Assembly: GCA_042088665.1 (NCBI GenBank)
Contig: JBELMB010000034.1
Location: 1-37,645, forward strand
Reading direction: 5' to 3'
From: JBELMB01 sp042088665
GTDB lineage: Bacteria > Pseudomonadota > Alphaproteobacteria > Rhodobacterales > Rhodobacteraceae
DNA: 37,645 nt
The position numbers and the translations under genes were made by a program. Numbering within the stretch: the stretch's first letter is position 1; every line of letters starts with the position of its first letter. This document shows positions 23,031 through 31,727 of the stretch, in pieces. The notes beneath the pieces are model-generated. The model had not been told where the DNA came from, searched no databases, and was given only the letters and a program-made list of their open reading frames with translations.

Positions 23031-24581
23031 ATGATCCCGTTTGAAGCCCCGACAGAAGAGATCCTCTTTTCGCTGCGCGACGTGGCAGGCGCCGGCGATC
23101 TGCCGGATTGGGATGATGCGCTGGCACGGGATGTCGTGACCGCCTTTGCCGCCTTTGCAGAAGGTGAGATCGCCCCGATCGACCAGCAAGGTGACCGTCA
23201 GGGCTGTCGGTTGGAGAATGGCCGGGTCCGGATGCCCGACGGGTTTGGCACGGTCTACGCGCAACTGGCAGAGATGGGCTGGCAAGGGCTGACAGCCCCG
23301 GAGGCATATGGCGGCATGGGGCAGGGGCCGTTGGTGGCCGCCATGGTGTCCGAAGTGTTTTCGGGGGCGAACCACGCGCTTCAGATGGTGTGCAATCTTG
23401 TGCCCGGTGCGATGACCACGCTGTTGCGGTTCGGCACGCAGGCCCAGCAAAGCCGGTGGATCCCGCGCCTTGCGACGGGCGAAGCCCTGTCGACCATGTG
23501 CCTGACGGAACCGGGGGCCGGCTCTGACCTGTCGCGCATCCGCACGCGGGCGGTGCGGGACGATGCGGGCTGGCGGATTTCGGGCGAAAAGATCTTTATC
23601 TCCGGCGGTGATCAGGATCTGTCAGAGGACATTCTGCACCTCGTGTTGGCGCGCAGCGGCGCGACCGAGGACGGTGTGAAGGGGCTGTCGTTGTTCGTGA
23701 CTTCTCGATCTGATGCGGGATCGGCGATCAAGGTCACGCGGATCGAAGAAAAGCTGGGCCTGCACGCCTCGCCCACCTGCCATCTTGTGTTTGACGCCGC
23801 GCCCGCAGAACTTCTGGGGGTCGAGGGCGCAGGGCTCAAGGCCATGTTTACCCTGATGAACCACGCCCGGCTGGACGTCGCCTTGCAGGGCGTGGCGCAT
23901 GCCGCGCGCGCACATGCAATTGCCGCGACCTATGCGCAAGACCGCAAGCAGGGCCGCAAGGCCACGGGCGAGGACGCTGTGCTGGGCGATCACGCCGATG
24001 TGCGCCGGATGCTGAACGAACAGCGGCGCCTCGCGCTTGGCGCGCGCGCGATGGGGCATGTGGCGCTTGTCGAGATGGTGCGCGGAGACGCCCCATCCCT
24101 TGTCGATTTCCTGACCCCGGTCTGCAAGGTCTTTTGCACCGAAGCCGGGATCAGGTCCGCCGATCTGGGGATACAGGTGCTGGGCGGCTATGGCTACCTC
24201 GATGAGTATCGGGTCAGCCAGACATGGCGCGATGCCCGGATCACCTCGATCTACGAAGGGGCGAACGGCATTCATGCGCTGGCCACGGCGACCCGTGGGC
24301 TGAAGCTGCAGGGCGGGGCGGGGGCAGATGCATTCGACGCGTTGATCGGTCGGTTGACGGATCACCCGGGCGTTCTGGCGCAGCGGGATCTCTGGCGGCA
24401 GGCACGTTCCAGGGTTGCCGCCAGCGACAGCCCTGCAGCACTTGCCCATGACTTCATGACCCTGACAGGTGATCTGTACTATCGGGCGGTCTGGGCGCGC
24501 ATCGCGCAGGTTGCCGCCTCTGATGACCTCTTGGCGCTGGCCGACGAAGCACTGTCCCCCGGACGCGACTGGGCCGCCTAG
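23031..24581 (+). CDS. Acyl-CoA dehydrogenase, probably of (dihydro)phenylpropanoid-CoA type
   Basis: The start at ATG 23031 (MIPFEAPTEEILFSLRDV) is chosen because the family's N-terminal helix begins there; ATG 23004 is possible. The 516-aa protein has the ACAD flavin-binding motif STMCLTEPGAGSDLSRIRTR, the IEEKLGLHASPTC strand and HARLDVALQGVAHAARAHAI. The C-terminal IQVLGGYGYLDEYRVSQTWR, DARITSIYEGANGIHALATA resembles AcdA/FadE-like long enzymes with an extra C-terminal domain (about 450-516). In the Acinetobacter hca cluster a similar enzyme oxidises dihydrocinnamoyl-CoA thioesters to the enoyl-CoA, and the neighbouring CoA ligase and hydratase support that here. It is converged upon by the DUF3237 gene, with a CTAG overlap of the two stop codons. 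Confidence 0.88.
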   Translation: MIPFEAPTEEILFSLRDVAGAGDLPDWDDALARDVVTAFAAFAEGEIAPIDQQGDRQGCRLENGRVRMPDGFGTVYAQLAEMGWQGLTAPEAYGGMGQGPLVAAMVSEVFSGANHALQMVCNLVPGAMTTLLRFGTQAQQSRWIPRLATGEALSTMCLTEPGAGSDLSRIRTRAVRDDAGWRISGEKIFISGGDQDLSEDILHLVLARSGATEDGVKGLSLFVTSRSDAGSAIKVTRIEEKLGLHASPTCHLVFDAAPAELLGVEGAGLKAMFTLMNHARLDVALQGVAHAARAHAIAATYAQDRKQGRKATGEDAVLGDHADVRRMLNEQRRLALGARAMGHVALVEMVRGDAPSLVDFLTPVCKVFCTEAGIRSADLGIQVLGGYGYLDEYRVSQTWRDARITSIYEGANGIHALATATRGLKLQGGAGADAFDALIGRLTDHPGVLAQRDLWRQARSRVAASDSPAALAHDFMTLTGDLYYRAVWARIAQVAASDDLLALADEALSPGRDWAA

Positions 24582-25042
24582 CGGATGGCGTAAAGGTCCA
24601 CTTCCACGGCGCTGGCATTGCGTGCGCCGGTGCCCACGAACAGGGTCCTGTTGACCCAATCATAGCGCTGATCGCCGGTCTCCAGCCGGGCATGGGTGCG
24701 CATGTAGTAGCGCGACGGATCGACCTGCGCGCCTTGGGCTATCGCCTCGATGACCTCAGCCGGGCCGTGCCTGTAGCCATAGTTGACGATTTCGATGGTC
24801 GCCCCGTCATGGGTTTCCATGGCGTAGCGCGTGTCCAGCTCGGCCAACCCGTCCGAAAAGAGCGTCTGCCAATCCGCGCCAAGGTTCAGGATCCGCCCCG
24901 ACAGCCTTTCCCCGGTGACCGTGCCGCCGATGATCGGGATGATGCGCCTTTGGCCGGCGCGGCCCGGTCCCATCGACCGGATGGGGTCGAGTTCGACCAT
25001 CAGGGTGCAGACGTGTTCCAGCCTTGGCAGGGGAAGATCCAT
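24578..25042 (-). CDS. DUF3237 protein
   Basis: The 154-aa protein shows the DUF3237 hallmarks: PLPRLEHVCTLMVEL, GPGRAGQRRIIPIIGGTVTG, GADWQTLFSDGLAELDTRYA, and YYMRTHARLETGDQRYDWVN with RTLFVGTG. It is predicted to be a small cytoplasmic beta-barrel. Family members are often found near aromatic and acyl-CoA catabolic genes, but no biochemical role is established to my knowledge. Its promoter region is shared with the divergent marR gene and carries the best MarR-type operator in the window, so it is probably co-induced with the hydroxycinnamate genes. A function as a small-molecule-binding or hydrolase-accessory protein would be speculation. Confidence 0.85.
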   Translation of the reverse strand: MDLPLPRLEHVCTLMVELDPIRSMGPGRAGQRRIIPIIGGTVTGERLSGRILNLGADWQTLFSDGLAELDTRYAMETHDGATIEIVNYGYRHGPAEVIEAIAQGAQVDPSRYYMRTHARLETGDQRYDWVNRTLFVGTGARNASAVEVDLYAIR

Positions 25043-25059
25043 GGTGCGTGCCTTCTTTA

Positions 25060-25080
25060 ACTGTTTACTAGGTTAACAGT
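25060..25080. promoter_or_regulatory. Candidate MarR operator B between marR and DUF3237
   Basis: Arms ACTGTTTAC and GTTAACAGT flank TAG; eight of nine positions are inversely symmetric. The site is centred in the divergent promoter region, 30 bases from the MarR start. It is the most symmetric of three related sites (also 22978-22998 and 32542-32562). Confidence 0.65.
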
Positions 25081-25109
25081 ATTGCGTAGGATTGTCGAGG
25101 CAACCTGAT

Positions 25110-25595
25110 ATGAGGCACAGCATGGCGCGTCAGTCCGCAGAACCGCAAGACGAGGCGGTTTCAGACCCGGAGCACGGCGATCTCGAAGATCTTGTCGGCT
25201 ACAACCTGAAGCGGGCCTATGTCATCGTCAGCGCAGATTTTCGGCGTGCCCTTGGCGAAGACGGGTTTTCACCACGGGTCTATGCGGCCCTTTCACTGAT
25301 CATCCAGTACCCGAATGTCACGCAAAGCGCATTGGCGCGCAAGCTGGGGATCGAACGCTCCGGCCTTGTCGCGATCATAGACGAGCTGGAAACACGCGGG
25401 TTTGTCATGCGCCAACCGGTGCCCGGAGATCGCCGCATTCAGGCGCTGGCGCCGACGTCGGCGGGGCAGGGCGCCTACAGTCACGCCCGGGATGTGGTGC
25501 GCAGACATGAGGCGGCCCTGCTCTCTGGCCTGTCACGCGAAGAGACCGAAACCCTCGTTGGGTTGTTGCAGAAAATTCGAAAACTGGGGACCTGA
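25110..25595 (+). CDS. MarR-family regulator, CouR/HcaR-like
   Basis: I choose ATG 25110 (MRHSMARQSAEPQDEAV), with GAGG 8 bases upstream; a TTG at 25092 and an ATG at 25122 are alternatives. The 161-aa protein has the MarR winged helix: FRRALGEDGFSPRVYAALSL, TQSALARKLGIERSGLVAII, DELETRGFVMRQPVPGDRR (DxRxxxLxPT wing: DRRIQALAPTSAG). MarR proteins of hydroxycinnamate clusters (CouR, HcaR, FerC) repress the pathway and are released by the CoA thioester. The three related operators in this island, and the gene order with the SDR and CoA ligase directly downstream, support that role. The SDR start is only 2 bases after the stop, so this regulator is co-transcribed with its probable targets. Confidence 0.88.
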   Translation: MRHSMARQSAEPQDEAVSDPEHGDLEDLVGYNLKRAYVIVSADFRRALGEDGFSPRVYAALSLIIQYPNVTQSALARKLGIERSGLVAIIDELETRGFVMRQPVPGDRRIQALAPTSAGQGAYSHARDVVRRHEAALLSGLSREETETLVGLLQKIRKLGT

Positions 25596-25597
25596 AC

Positions 25598-26365
25598 ATG
25601 CAGGACTGGAATGGGCATTGCGCCATTGTCACGGGTGGTGCCTCTGGCCTTGGTGCGGCGACGGCGCAGGTGCTGGCCGAAAACGGCATGACCGTCGCCC
25701 TGTTCGATCTGAACGCAGAAAGGGGCGCCGCGCAGGCAAAGCGGATCGGCGGGCGTTTCGTGTCGGTCGATGTGTCTGACCCGATCTCGGTTGCGGCTGG
25801 TCTGGACGAAGTCCAGACCGCTTGCGGTGTGCCCCGGGTCCTTGTGAATTGCGCCGGCATCGGCGGCGCTGCCAAGACCGTGTCGCGCGGGCAACCGCAT
25901 GACGCGGCCCTGTTTGAAAAGACATTGCGCGTGAACCTAATGGGCAGTTTCAACTGCGCCTCGCAGGCCGCGGCGCGCATGGTCGCGGCGGATCCGGTCG
26001 ATGACGACGGCGCGCGGGGGGTGATCGTCAACACGGCCTCTGTCGCCGCCTTTGACGGGCAGGTGGGCCAGCTTGCCTATTCCGCCTCCAAGGGCGGGAT
26101 CGTCGGAATGACCCTGCCAATGGCGCGAGATCTGGCCGACAAGGGGATCCGGGTCTGCACGATTGCGCCGGGTCTGTTCCTGACGCCCCTGCTGGAGGAT
26201 CTGCCCGAAGAGGTCCAGACCTCGCTTGGCGCGCAGGTGCCGTTTCCGTCGCGGCTTGGCGATCCTCGGGAATATGCCGCCATGGTCGCCCACATCACGC
26301 AGAATGCCATGCTGAACGGCGAGGTCATCCGGCTGGATGGCGCGATCAGGATGGCTCCGCGCTAG
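25598..26365 (+). CDS. SDR-family 3-hydroxyacyl-CoA dehydrogenase (type II/HSD10-like)
   Basis: The 255-aa protein has the NAD-binding motif TGGASGLGAATA (about 11-22), the D-V-S acid loop SVDVSD, NCAGIGGA, and the catalytic Ser-Tyr-Lys in NTASVAAFDGQVGQLAYSAS followed by K. The tail (TIAPGLFLTPLLEDLPEEVQ) resembles HSD10/FabG-type 3-hydroxyacyl-CoA dehydrogenases. In the proposed pathway it oxidises the 3-hydroxy-3-arylpropionyl-CoA made by the hydratase to the beta-keto thioester, the CouN step. It directly follows marR and precedes the CoA ligase by 29 bases in one operon. Confidence 0.88.
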   Translation: MQDWNGHCAIVTGGASGLGAATAQVLAENGMTVALFDLNAERGAAQAKRIGGRFVSVDVSDPISVAAGLDEVQTACGVPRVLVNCAGIGGAAKTVSRGQPHDAALFEKTLRVNLMGSFNCASQAAARMVAADPVDDDGARGVIVNTASVAAFDGQVGQLAYSASKGGIVGMTLPMARDLADKGIRVCTIAPGLFLTPLLEDLPEEVQTSLGAQVPFPSRLGDPREYAAMVAHITQNAMLNGEVIRLDGAIRMAPR

Positions 26366-26394
26366 TATTTCCCTCCGCAAGAAGGATCCGCGTC

Positions 26395-28179
26395 ATGACC
26401 CCGTCTCCCTCCCCCAAAGCCGATTTCTGGTCGCCTGTCTTCGACTACGAGACGCGCGACGATGGCACCGTGATCATGCGCCAGCAGGGCGAGCTGCCAG
26501 AGCATCTGCCGACGCTCGCGGATTACCTCGACCACTGGGCGGATGCGACGCCGGACCAGACCTGGATCGCCCGCCGCGGTGCTGACGGGGACTGGATCCG
26601 GATCACTTACGCCGTCGCGCGGGATGCCGCCCGGCGCATCGGTGCGTCGCTCTTGAGCATGGGTTTGGGGCCTGACAGGCCCTTGCTCATCATGTCGGGC
26701 AACGGGCTGGAACACGCGCTGCTCGGGGCCGCGTGTTTCTACACCGGCATCCCTTATGCGCCGGTGTCCCCGGCCTATTCGCTGGTGTCACAGGACCACG
26801 CCAAGCTGAAGGACATTGCCGCCAAATTGCAGCCCGGCGCCCTGTTCGTCGAAGACGGCGCGGCCTTTCAAAAGGCGCTCGCGGCGATCTCGGCCGAGGG
26901 GCGACAGGTGATCGCGCTGGACAATGTGCCCGCGGATGCCCTGCGTTACGCGGATCTTCTCTCTGCGGACCCGGCCGGATCAGAGGCGGCGCGGCAGGCC
27001 GTCAGCCCCGAAACGGTTGTGAAATACCTCTTTACCTCGGGCTCCACCGGGTCGCCGAAAGCGGTGATCAACACCAATGCGATGATCTGCGCCATGGAGG
27101 CGATGGTGCGCGATTGCTACCGGTTCCTGCAACACACGCCACCGGTGGTGCTGGACTGGGCGCCATGGAACCACACGGCTGCGGGCAACAAGGTGTCCTA
27201 CCTCGTGATGACCAATGGCGGCACCTACTACATCGACGACGGCAAGCCCGCGCCGGGCAAGATCGACGAGACGTTGCGCAATCTGCGCGACATCTCCTGC
27301 ACATGGTATTTCAACGTGCCTGTGGGGTGGGACCGTCTCGTGGACGAGTTGGAACAGGATGAGGCGCTGGCGCGGACCTTCTTCGCAAACCTGTCCATGA
27401 TGTTCTACGCGGGCGCGGGCATGGCGCAGCGGACATGGGACCGCTTGCAGGCGATCGGGCGCAAGACCACGGGGCAGGAGGTCCTGTTGGCCACCAGCCT
27501 TGGGGCCACGGAAACCGCGCCCTTTGCGCTGGCCTGCACCGAGTTTCAGGAGAAGTCCGGCAACGTCGGCGTGCCCGCAAGGGGGCTGACGATGAAACTG
27601 GTGCCCAACGGTGGCAAACTGGAGTTGCGCCTGAAGGGCCCCAGCATCACGCCGGGCTACCACGGAGACCCGGTCAAGACCGCCGAGGCCTTTGACGAAG
27701 AGGGCTATTACATGATGGGCGATGCCCTGCGCCCCGCCGACCCTGGGGATTATGCCCGTGGGTTCTTTTTCGACGGGCGCGTGGCCGAGAACTTCAAGCT
27801 GAACACGGGGACCTGGGTGGCCGTCGGGGCGGTGCGTGCCGATCTGGTCGATGCCATGGACGGGTTGATCCGCGATGCCGTGATCGTTGGCGAAAACGAG
27901 GCCCGGCTTGGCGCACTGCTGCTCTTGTCTGAGCGCGCGAAACAGATGGCACCCGAAGCGCTGGAGACCGCGCTTGCCGAGAAACTGGGCCATGCCGCGC
28001 GCAGCGCGACGGGCTCTGCCTCTCGCGTCAGATGTGCCGTGGTGCTGGGGACGGATCCCAGCTTTGACCGTGGCGAGATCACCGAGAAAGGCTCGCTGAA
28101 CCAGCGCGCCATGCGGACCAACAACGCGGCTCTGATCACACAGATGTATGCCGGTGACGGGGCGGTGTTGAGGGTCTGA
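26395..28179 (+). CDS. Feruloyl/coumaroyl-CoA synthetase-like acyl-CoA ligase
   Basis: The 594-aa ANL-superfamily enzyme carries the AMP-binding P-loop LFTSGSTGSPKAVINTN (about 213-229), the ASLGATETAPFAL motif, and MGDALRPADPGDYARGFFFD, GRVAENFKLNTGTWV near the C-terminal hinge. Features specific to feruloyl-CoA synthases are LDWAPWNHTAAGNKVSYLVM, GGTYYIDDGKPAPG and SPAYSLVSQDHAKL. It activates hydroxycinnamates (ferulate, p-coumarate, caffeate) to CoA thioesters using ATP, the committed cytoplasmic step. It is the last gene of the marR-SDR-ligase operon. The exact substrate cannot be read from sequence. Confidence 0.9.
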   Translation: MTPSPSPKADFWSPVFDYETRDDGTVIMRQQGELPEHLPTLADYLDHWADATPDQTWIARRGADGDWIRITYAVARDAARRIGASLLSMGLGPDRPLLIMSGNGLEHALLGAACFYTGIPYAPVSPAYSLVSQDHAKLKDIAAKLQPGALFVEDGAAFQKALAAISAEGRQVIALDNVPADALRYADLLSADPAGSEAARQAVSPETVVKYLFTSGSTGSPKAVINTNAMICAMEAMVRDCYRFLQHTPPVVLDWAPWNHTAAGNKVSYLVMTNGGTYYIDDGKPAPGKIDETLRNLRDISCTWYFNVPVGWDRLVDELEQDEALARTFFANLSMMFYAGAGMAQRTWDRLQAIGRKTTGQEVLLATSLGATETAPFALACTEFQEKSGNVGVPARGLTMKLVPNGGKLELRLKGPSITPGYHGDPVKTAEAFDEEGYYMMGDALRPADPGDYARGFFFDGRVAENFKLNTGTWVAVGAVRADLVDAMDGLIRDAVIVGENEARLGALLLLSERAKQMAPEALETALAEKLGHAARSATGSASRVRCAVVLGTDPSFDRGEITEKGSLNQRAMRTNNAALITQMYAGDGAVLRV

Positions 28180-28583
28180 TCGAGGCGTGGCGGCCTGTCT
28201 GGCAGCGCGCGCAACCGGCAAGAGACCTTGATCCCGAGGGCTGTGGTCGCCCGTCTGGCCCAAAACGGCTTGATGCCTTGAACATCCATCAGGATGGCAG
28301 GACGCGCGTCGCTTGTTGCTGGCTCGGAGCCGAGCGGCGCCAAGCTTGAGGCTTCAGGCGCGCGCGGACCCGGCAGGTATGCCGTATTCCCTGTGGAATC
28401 GTGACCCTCGGAAACTCTGGCGACGCCGATTGTTCGGCGCTGCCTCCCGCTGCAGGGTCAGTGCAGCCTGCGCAGGGCCCGCCGCTGGCGTCATCCCGAC
28501 CAGCAGGGCCCTGAGCCGGGGTCAGCAGACACTTGCCTCCGGCTGAGGGCATTGTCTGGCACGGGACACTCCAGAAGGCATTG
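28180..28583. other. Convergent intergenic region without a recognised gene
   Basis: About 400 bases separate the CoA ligase gene from the TRAP operon. Several short frames cross it. One on the minus strand reads RPAILMDVQGIKPFWARRAT near 28230-28300 and could be a remnant of a mobile-element protein, but I cannot assign it. No U-tract terminator stands out. Confidence 0.3.
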
Positions 28584-29912
28584 TCACAAGGCGTCGATCA
28601 CCCAGACCAGCCACAGCGTGATTGCGGGAAGGCTGGCAAGGATCACCACCCGGATCATGTCAGTGATCACAAAGGGCAGGGCGCCCTTGTAGGTCTGGCC
28701 AATCGGCGTGTCCTTCGCCATCGAGTTGATGATGAACAGATTCATCCCCACAGGGGGCGTTATCAGCCCGACCTCCACCACGATCAGCACGAGAATGCCG
28801 AACCACAGCCCGAAGTCATTGGCGCTCATGCCGAAATCCAGCACCGACATGATCGGAAAGATGATCGGAACCGTCAGCAGAACCATGGACAGGCTGTCCA
28901 TGACGCAGCCAAAGATCAGGTACATGATCAGCACGACCGTCAGGATGAACCACGGCGAGAACCCTTGTTCCCCGACCCAGATCGAGGCCGTCTGCGGCAG
29001 TTGGGTCAGCGACAGGAAGTTGTTGTAGATCCCGGCGCCGAGGATGATCAGGAAGATCATTCCAGAGGCCGCTGCCGTGGAGAGGATCGCCTGTTTCAAC
29101 CGGGCGCCGTTCATCTGTCCAGAGGCAAGCGCGGCGATGCCGGTTCCGGCGGCGCCCACGGCGGCGGCTTCTGTCGGGGTGAAGATGCCCGCGTAGATGC
29201 CCCCGACCACCACGATGAAGATCGTCACCACCGGCCAGACGCTGCCAAGCGCGCGCAGTCGATCCGGCCATGGCACGCGATCCTTCACCGCGGCGCTGTT
29301 GGGCGCGACCCGGACCCAGACGGAGATCGCGATCATATAGCCGATTGCGGCGAGGATGCCGGGGATCAGCGCCGCCACAAAGAGCTTTTCGATGTTCTGC
29401 TCGGCGAGGATTGCGTAGATGACGAGGATCACGCTGGGCGGGATCAGGATGCCCAATGTCCCACCGGCCGCCAGCGCACCTGTCGCAAGCGACCCCGGAT
29501 AGCCGTAGCGCCGCAATTCGGGCAGGGCCACCTGGCCCATGGTGGCCGCTGTCGCGAGCGAGGATCCGCAGATCGCCCCGAAACCCGCACAGGCGCCGAT
29601 CGCCGACATGGCGACGCCCCCCTTGCGGTGGCCCAGAAAGCTTTCGGCGGCTCTGAAAAGTGCCGCGGACATCCCCGACAGCGTCGCGAACTGCCCCATG
29701 AGAAGGAACAGCGGGATGATCGAGAAAGAATAGTTGGAAAACGTCCCGTAAGTGAGCGTCTTCAACTGGTTGAGCGTCATCATCGGGGTGCCGATGACCA
29801 GCCAGGTGCCACCGACACCGACGCCGATCATCGCCAGCGCGATGGGCGCGCGCAGAAAGACGAGGAACAACAGGACCGGAAAGGACCACAAGGCGAGTTC
29901 GATATTGCTCAT
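28584..29912 (-). CDS. TRAP transporter large permease subunit DctM
   Basis: ATG 29912 (MSNIELALWSFPVLLFLVFL) overlaps the dctQ stop as ATGA and gives 442 aa. About 12 TM helices are present. Family motifs include GACAGFGAICGSSLATAATM, GTLGILIPPSVILVIYAILA, IFTPTEAAAVGAAGTGIAAL and GLITPPVGMNLFIINSM, with the last close to the substrate-site signature of DctM proteins. Driven by a sodium gradient, it imports the ligand bound by DctP. In this island a phenylpropanoid or related aromatic acid is the likely cargo. Confidence 0.93.
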   Translation of the reverse strand: MSNIELALWSFPVLLFLVFLRAPIALAMIGVGVGGTWLVIGTPMMTLNQLKTLTYGTFSNYSFSIIPLFLLMGQFATLSGMSAALFRAAESFLGHRKGGVAMSAIGACAGFGAICGSSLATAATMGQVALPELRRYGYPGSLATGALAAGGTLGILIPPSVILVIYAILAEQNIEKLFVAALIPGILAAIGYMIAISVWVRVAPNSAAVKDRVPWPDRLRALGSVWPVVTIFIVVVGGIYAGIFTPTEAAAVGAAGTGIAALASGQMNGARLKQAILSTAAASGMIFLIILGAGIYNNFLSLTQLPQTASIWVGEQGFSPWFILTVVLIMYLIFGCVMDSLSMVLLTVPIIFPIMSVLDFGMSANDFGLWFGILVLIVVEVGLITPPVGMNLFIINSMAKDTPIGQTYKGALPFVITDMIRVVILASLPAITLWLVWVIDAL

Positions 29913-30436
29913 GCGATCTCTCCTTCGTCGGACCAGCCAGCCAGCCGGCGTATCGATCTGAGCGTGCAAAAGGCGGCGACAAGGATAAATCCGGAGCCAC
30001 CAACAAGGCAGGCCGCATAGCCTTGCCAGACGGGGATCTGTGCGATCAGGGTCGTCTCGCCGTATGAAAGCTTGTCCGACATGCCGAGGTACAGCCGGTA
30101 GGTGCCCACCACGGCCACGACAAACAGGGCGGCGTTGAACACCAGATCCAGAGTCTTGTCCATCAGACGCGGCATGAAAGGCTGGAACAGGTCGACCCGC
30201 GCATGTGCTTCGCGCAATTGCGCCCAGGGCAGAAAGGCAAAAATGGCGGCCGCCATGCCGATCTCCGTGAAGTCATAGATGCCGCGGATCGGGCCCACCC
30301 CGATATCCAGAGGCACAAGCGCGCGTCCGGCAATGGACAGGCAGGTCAGGGCGATGATGCCCAGCAGCAAGGCGCCCCCGGCAAGCGCCAGAAACGTTGC
30401 GATCCCCTCTGCGATCCGGTTGAGATGGCGATACAT
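29909..30436 (-). CDS. TRAP transporter small permease subunit DctQ
   Basis: The 175-aa protein has four predicted TM segments (FLALAGGALLLGIIALTCLS, IGMAAAIFAFLPWAQL, LVFNAALFVVAVVGTY, AACLVGGSGFILVAAF) and the DctQ block WAQLREAHARVDLFQPFMP. It forms the membrane complex with DctM. The gene lies between dctP and dctM in the minus-strand operon, and its stop overlaps the dctM start. Confidence 0.92.
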   Translation of the reverse strand: MYRHLNRIAEGIATFLALAGGALLLGIIALTCLSIAGRALVPLDIGVGPIRGIYDFTEIGMAAAIFAFLPWAQLREAHARVDLFQPFMPRLMDKTLDLVFNAALFVVAVVGTYRLYLGMSDKLSYGETTLIAQIPVWQGYAACLVGGSGFILVAAFCTLRSIRRLAGWSDEGEIA

Positions 30437-30487
30437 GCGTTCCCCCGCTGCCCGATGGCCGTTTCCCCGATGGGTTGTCCATGGGGT

Positions 30488-30513
30488 CGGGAGGCGGTAC
30501 GCGCCGCCTCCCG
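30488..30513 (-). other. Intercistronic hairpin between dctP and dctQ
   Basis: CGGGAGGCGG (30488-30497) pairs with CCGCCTCCCG (30504-30513), a 10-bp stem with a 6-base loop just after the dctP stop on the minus strand. No U-tract follows. As with phnD, such hairpins are often found behind binding-protein genes and raise their expression relative to the permease genes. Confidence 0.5.
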
Positions 30514-30531
30514 GTTTGGCTTGGGTCGGCC

Positions 30532-31569
30532 TCAGCCGCCGTGCTTGGCGATCAGCGCCTTGGCCTGCTCGATCAGTGCGGCACCGTCGATGCCCTTGTC
30601 AGCCATGTCGGCGATCCAGCGCGACACAACGGGCTCGGACGCGGCCTTCCAGCGGGCGACTTCGGCGTCGTCGAGCACCACAACGGTGTTGCCGGCCGCT
30701 TCGGCGATGGCCTTGGCCGGGGCGTCCATGTCCCACATCACCTGAGTGGCAAAGGTCGACAGCTTGGCGCCGGATTCCGCGTCGAGGATTGCGCGCAGGT
30801 CATCGGGCAGCGCCTCGTATTTGGCCTTGTTCATGACCAGCACGATGGCCGCGGTGTACAGCGCCTCATCTCCCGAGAACTCGGTGTGGTTTTCCACCAG
30901 TTCCGACAGGCGGATGGCGGTGGTCACCTCCCATGGGATCACGGTGCCCTTCACGACACCTTTGGAAATCGCTTCGGGGATGGCGGGCAGGGGCATGCCG
31001 ACCGGCTCCGCACCCAGTTCGCCCAGCAGGTCGTTGATGATCCGGGTCGGACCGCGCAGCGTCAGCCCCTTCATGTCTTCGAGGCTGCTCACGCCGTTTT
31101 GCGTGTGGATCTGGCCGGGGCCGTGCACCCAGGCGCCCAGCACCTTGACGTCCTTGTATTCATTGGACTGCCAGTCGGTTTCGACCATTTCCCAATAGGC
31201 GGCCGCAGTGGCAACCGGGTTGGTCATCATGAAGGGCAGTTCGAACACTTCGGTGCGCGGAAAGCGGCCCGGCGTATACCCGACCACGGTCATCGACAGA
31301 TCGACCACGCCGTCGCGCGCCTGGTCCATCAGCTCGGGCGGCCGTCCACCCAGCGACATGGCGTCAAAGTGCTGGATCTTGATCCGCCCGCCAGAGGCCT
31401 CTTCGACATTCTGCGCCCATGGCTTCAGGATCTGGGCGGGCACTGGCGCCGGGGGCGGCAGGAACTGGTGCAGACGCAGGGTGACGTCCTGAGCCATGGC
31501 CGTGCCGCCCAGGGCAGCCGCAGTAACGAGACCAGCAATTGTGGCCGTGATGAAGTTTCTCTTTTTCAT
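30532..31569 (-). CDS. TRAP transporter substrate-binding protein DctP
   Basis: The start at ATG 31569 (MKKRNFITATIAGLVTAAAL) has GGGAGG 8 bases upstream; the longer frame to 31629 lacks support. The 345-aa precursor has a signal peptide ending at TAMA. Characteristic DctP blocks are KPWAQNVEEASGGRIKIQHF, MTVVGYTPGRFPRTEVFELP, and KGLTLRGPTRIINDLLGELG, the last containing the conserved Arg that binds the ligand carboxylate. TRAP binding proteins for aromatic acids occur beside hydroxycinnamate genes in other alphaproteobacteria, which fits here. It is first in the TRAP operon. Confidence 0.93.
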   Translation of the reverse strand: MKKRNFITATIAGLVTAAALGGTAMAQDVTLRLHQFLPPPAPVPAQILKPWAQNVEEASGGRIKIQHFDAMSLGGRPPELMDQARDGVVDLSMTVVGYTPGRFPRTEVFELPFMMTNPVATAAAYWEMVETDWQSNEYKDVKVLGAWVHGPGQIHTQNGVSSLEDMKGLTLRGPTRIINDLLGELGAEPVGMPLPAIPEAISKGVVKGTVIPWEVTTAIRLSELVENHTEFSGDEALYTAAIVLVMNKAKYEALPDDLRAILDAESGAKLSTFATQVMWDMDAPAKAIAEAAGNTVVVLDDAEVARWKAASEPVVSRWIADMADKGIDGAALIEQAKALIAKHGG

Positions 31570-31727
31570 GGGTTTCCTCCCTTGGTGTTCCATGGATAAA
31601 GCCTGTCGTGGTCGGCGCGAGCGGGTCATGAAGCCGTTGATGTCTGGCCCTGTCCCATCTCAGTCTTGTTGGTCCGTTTGGCGTGGGGTCCTGTTGGGGG
31701 CCGCCGTTTGTGCGTGTCCGCGGTGTG

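Noticed and set aside
28199..28552. Possible transposase fragments between the CoA ligase and TRAP genes
   Set aside because: Short frames only; no DDE motif, inverted repeats or target duplications could be recognised.
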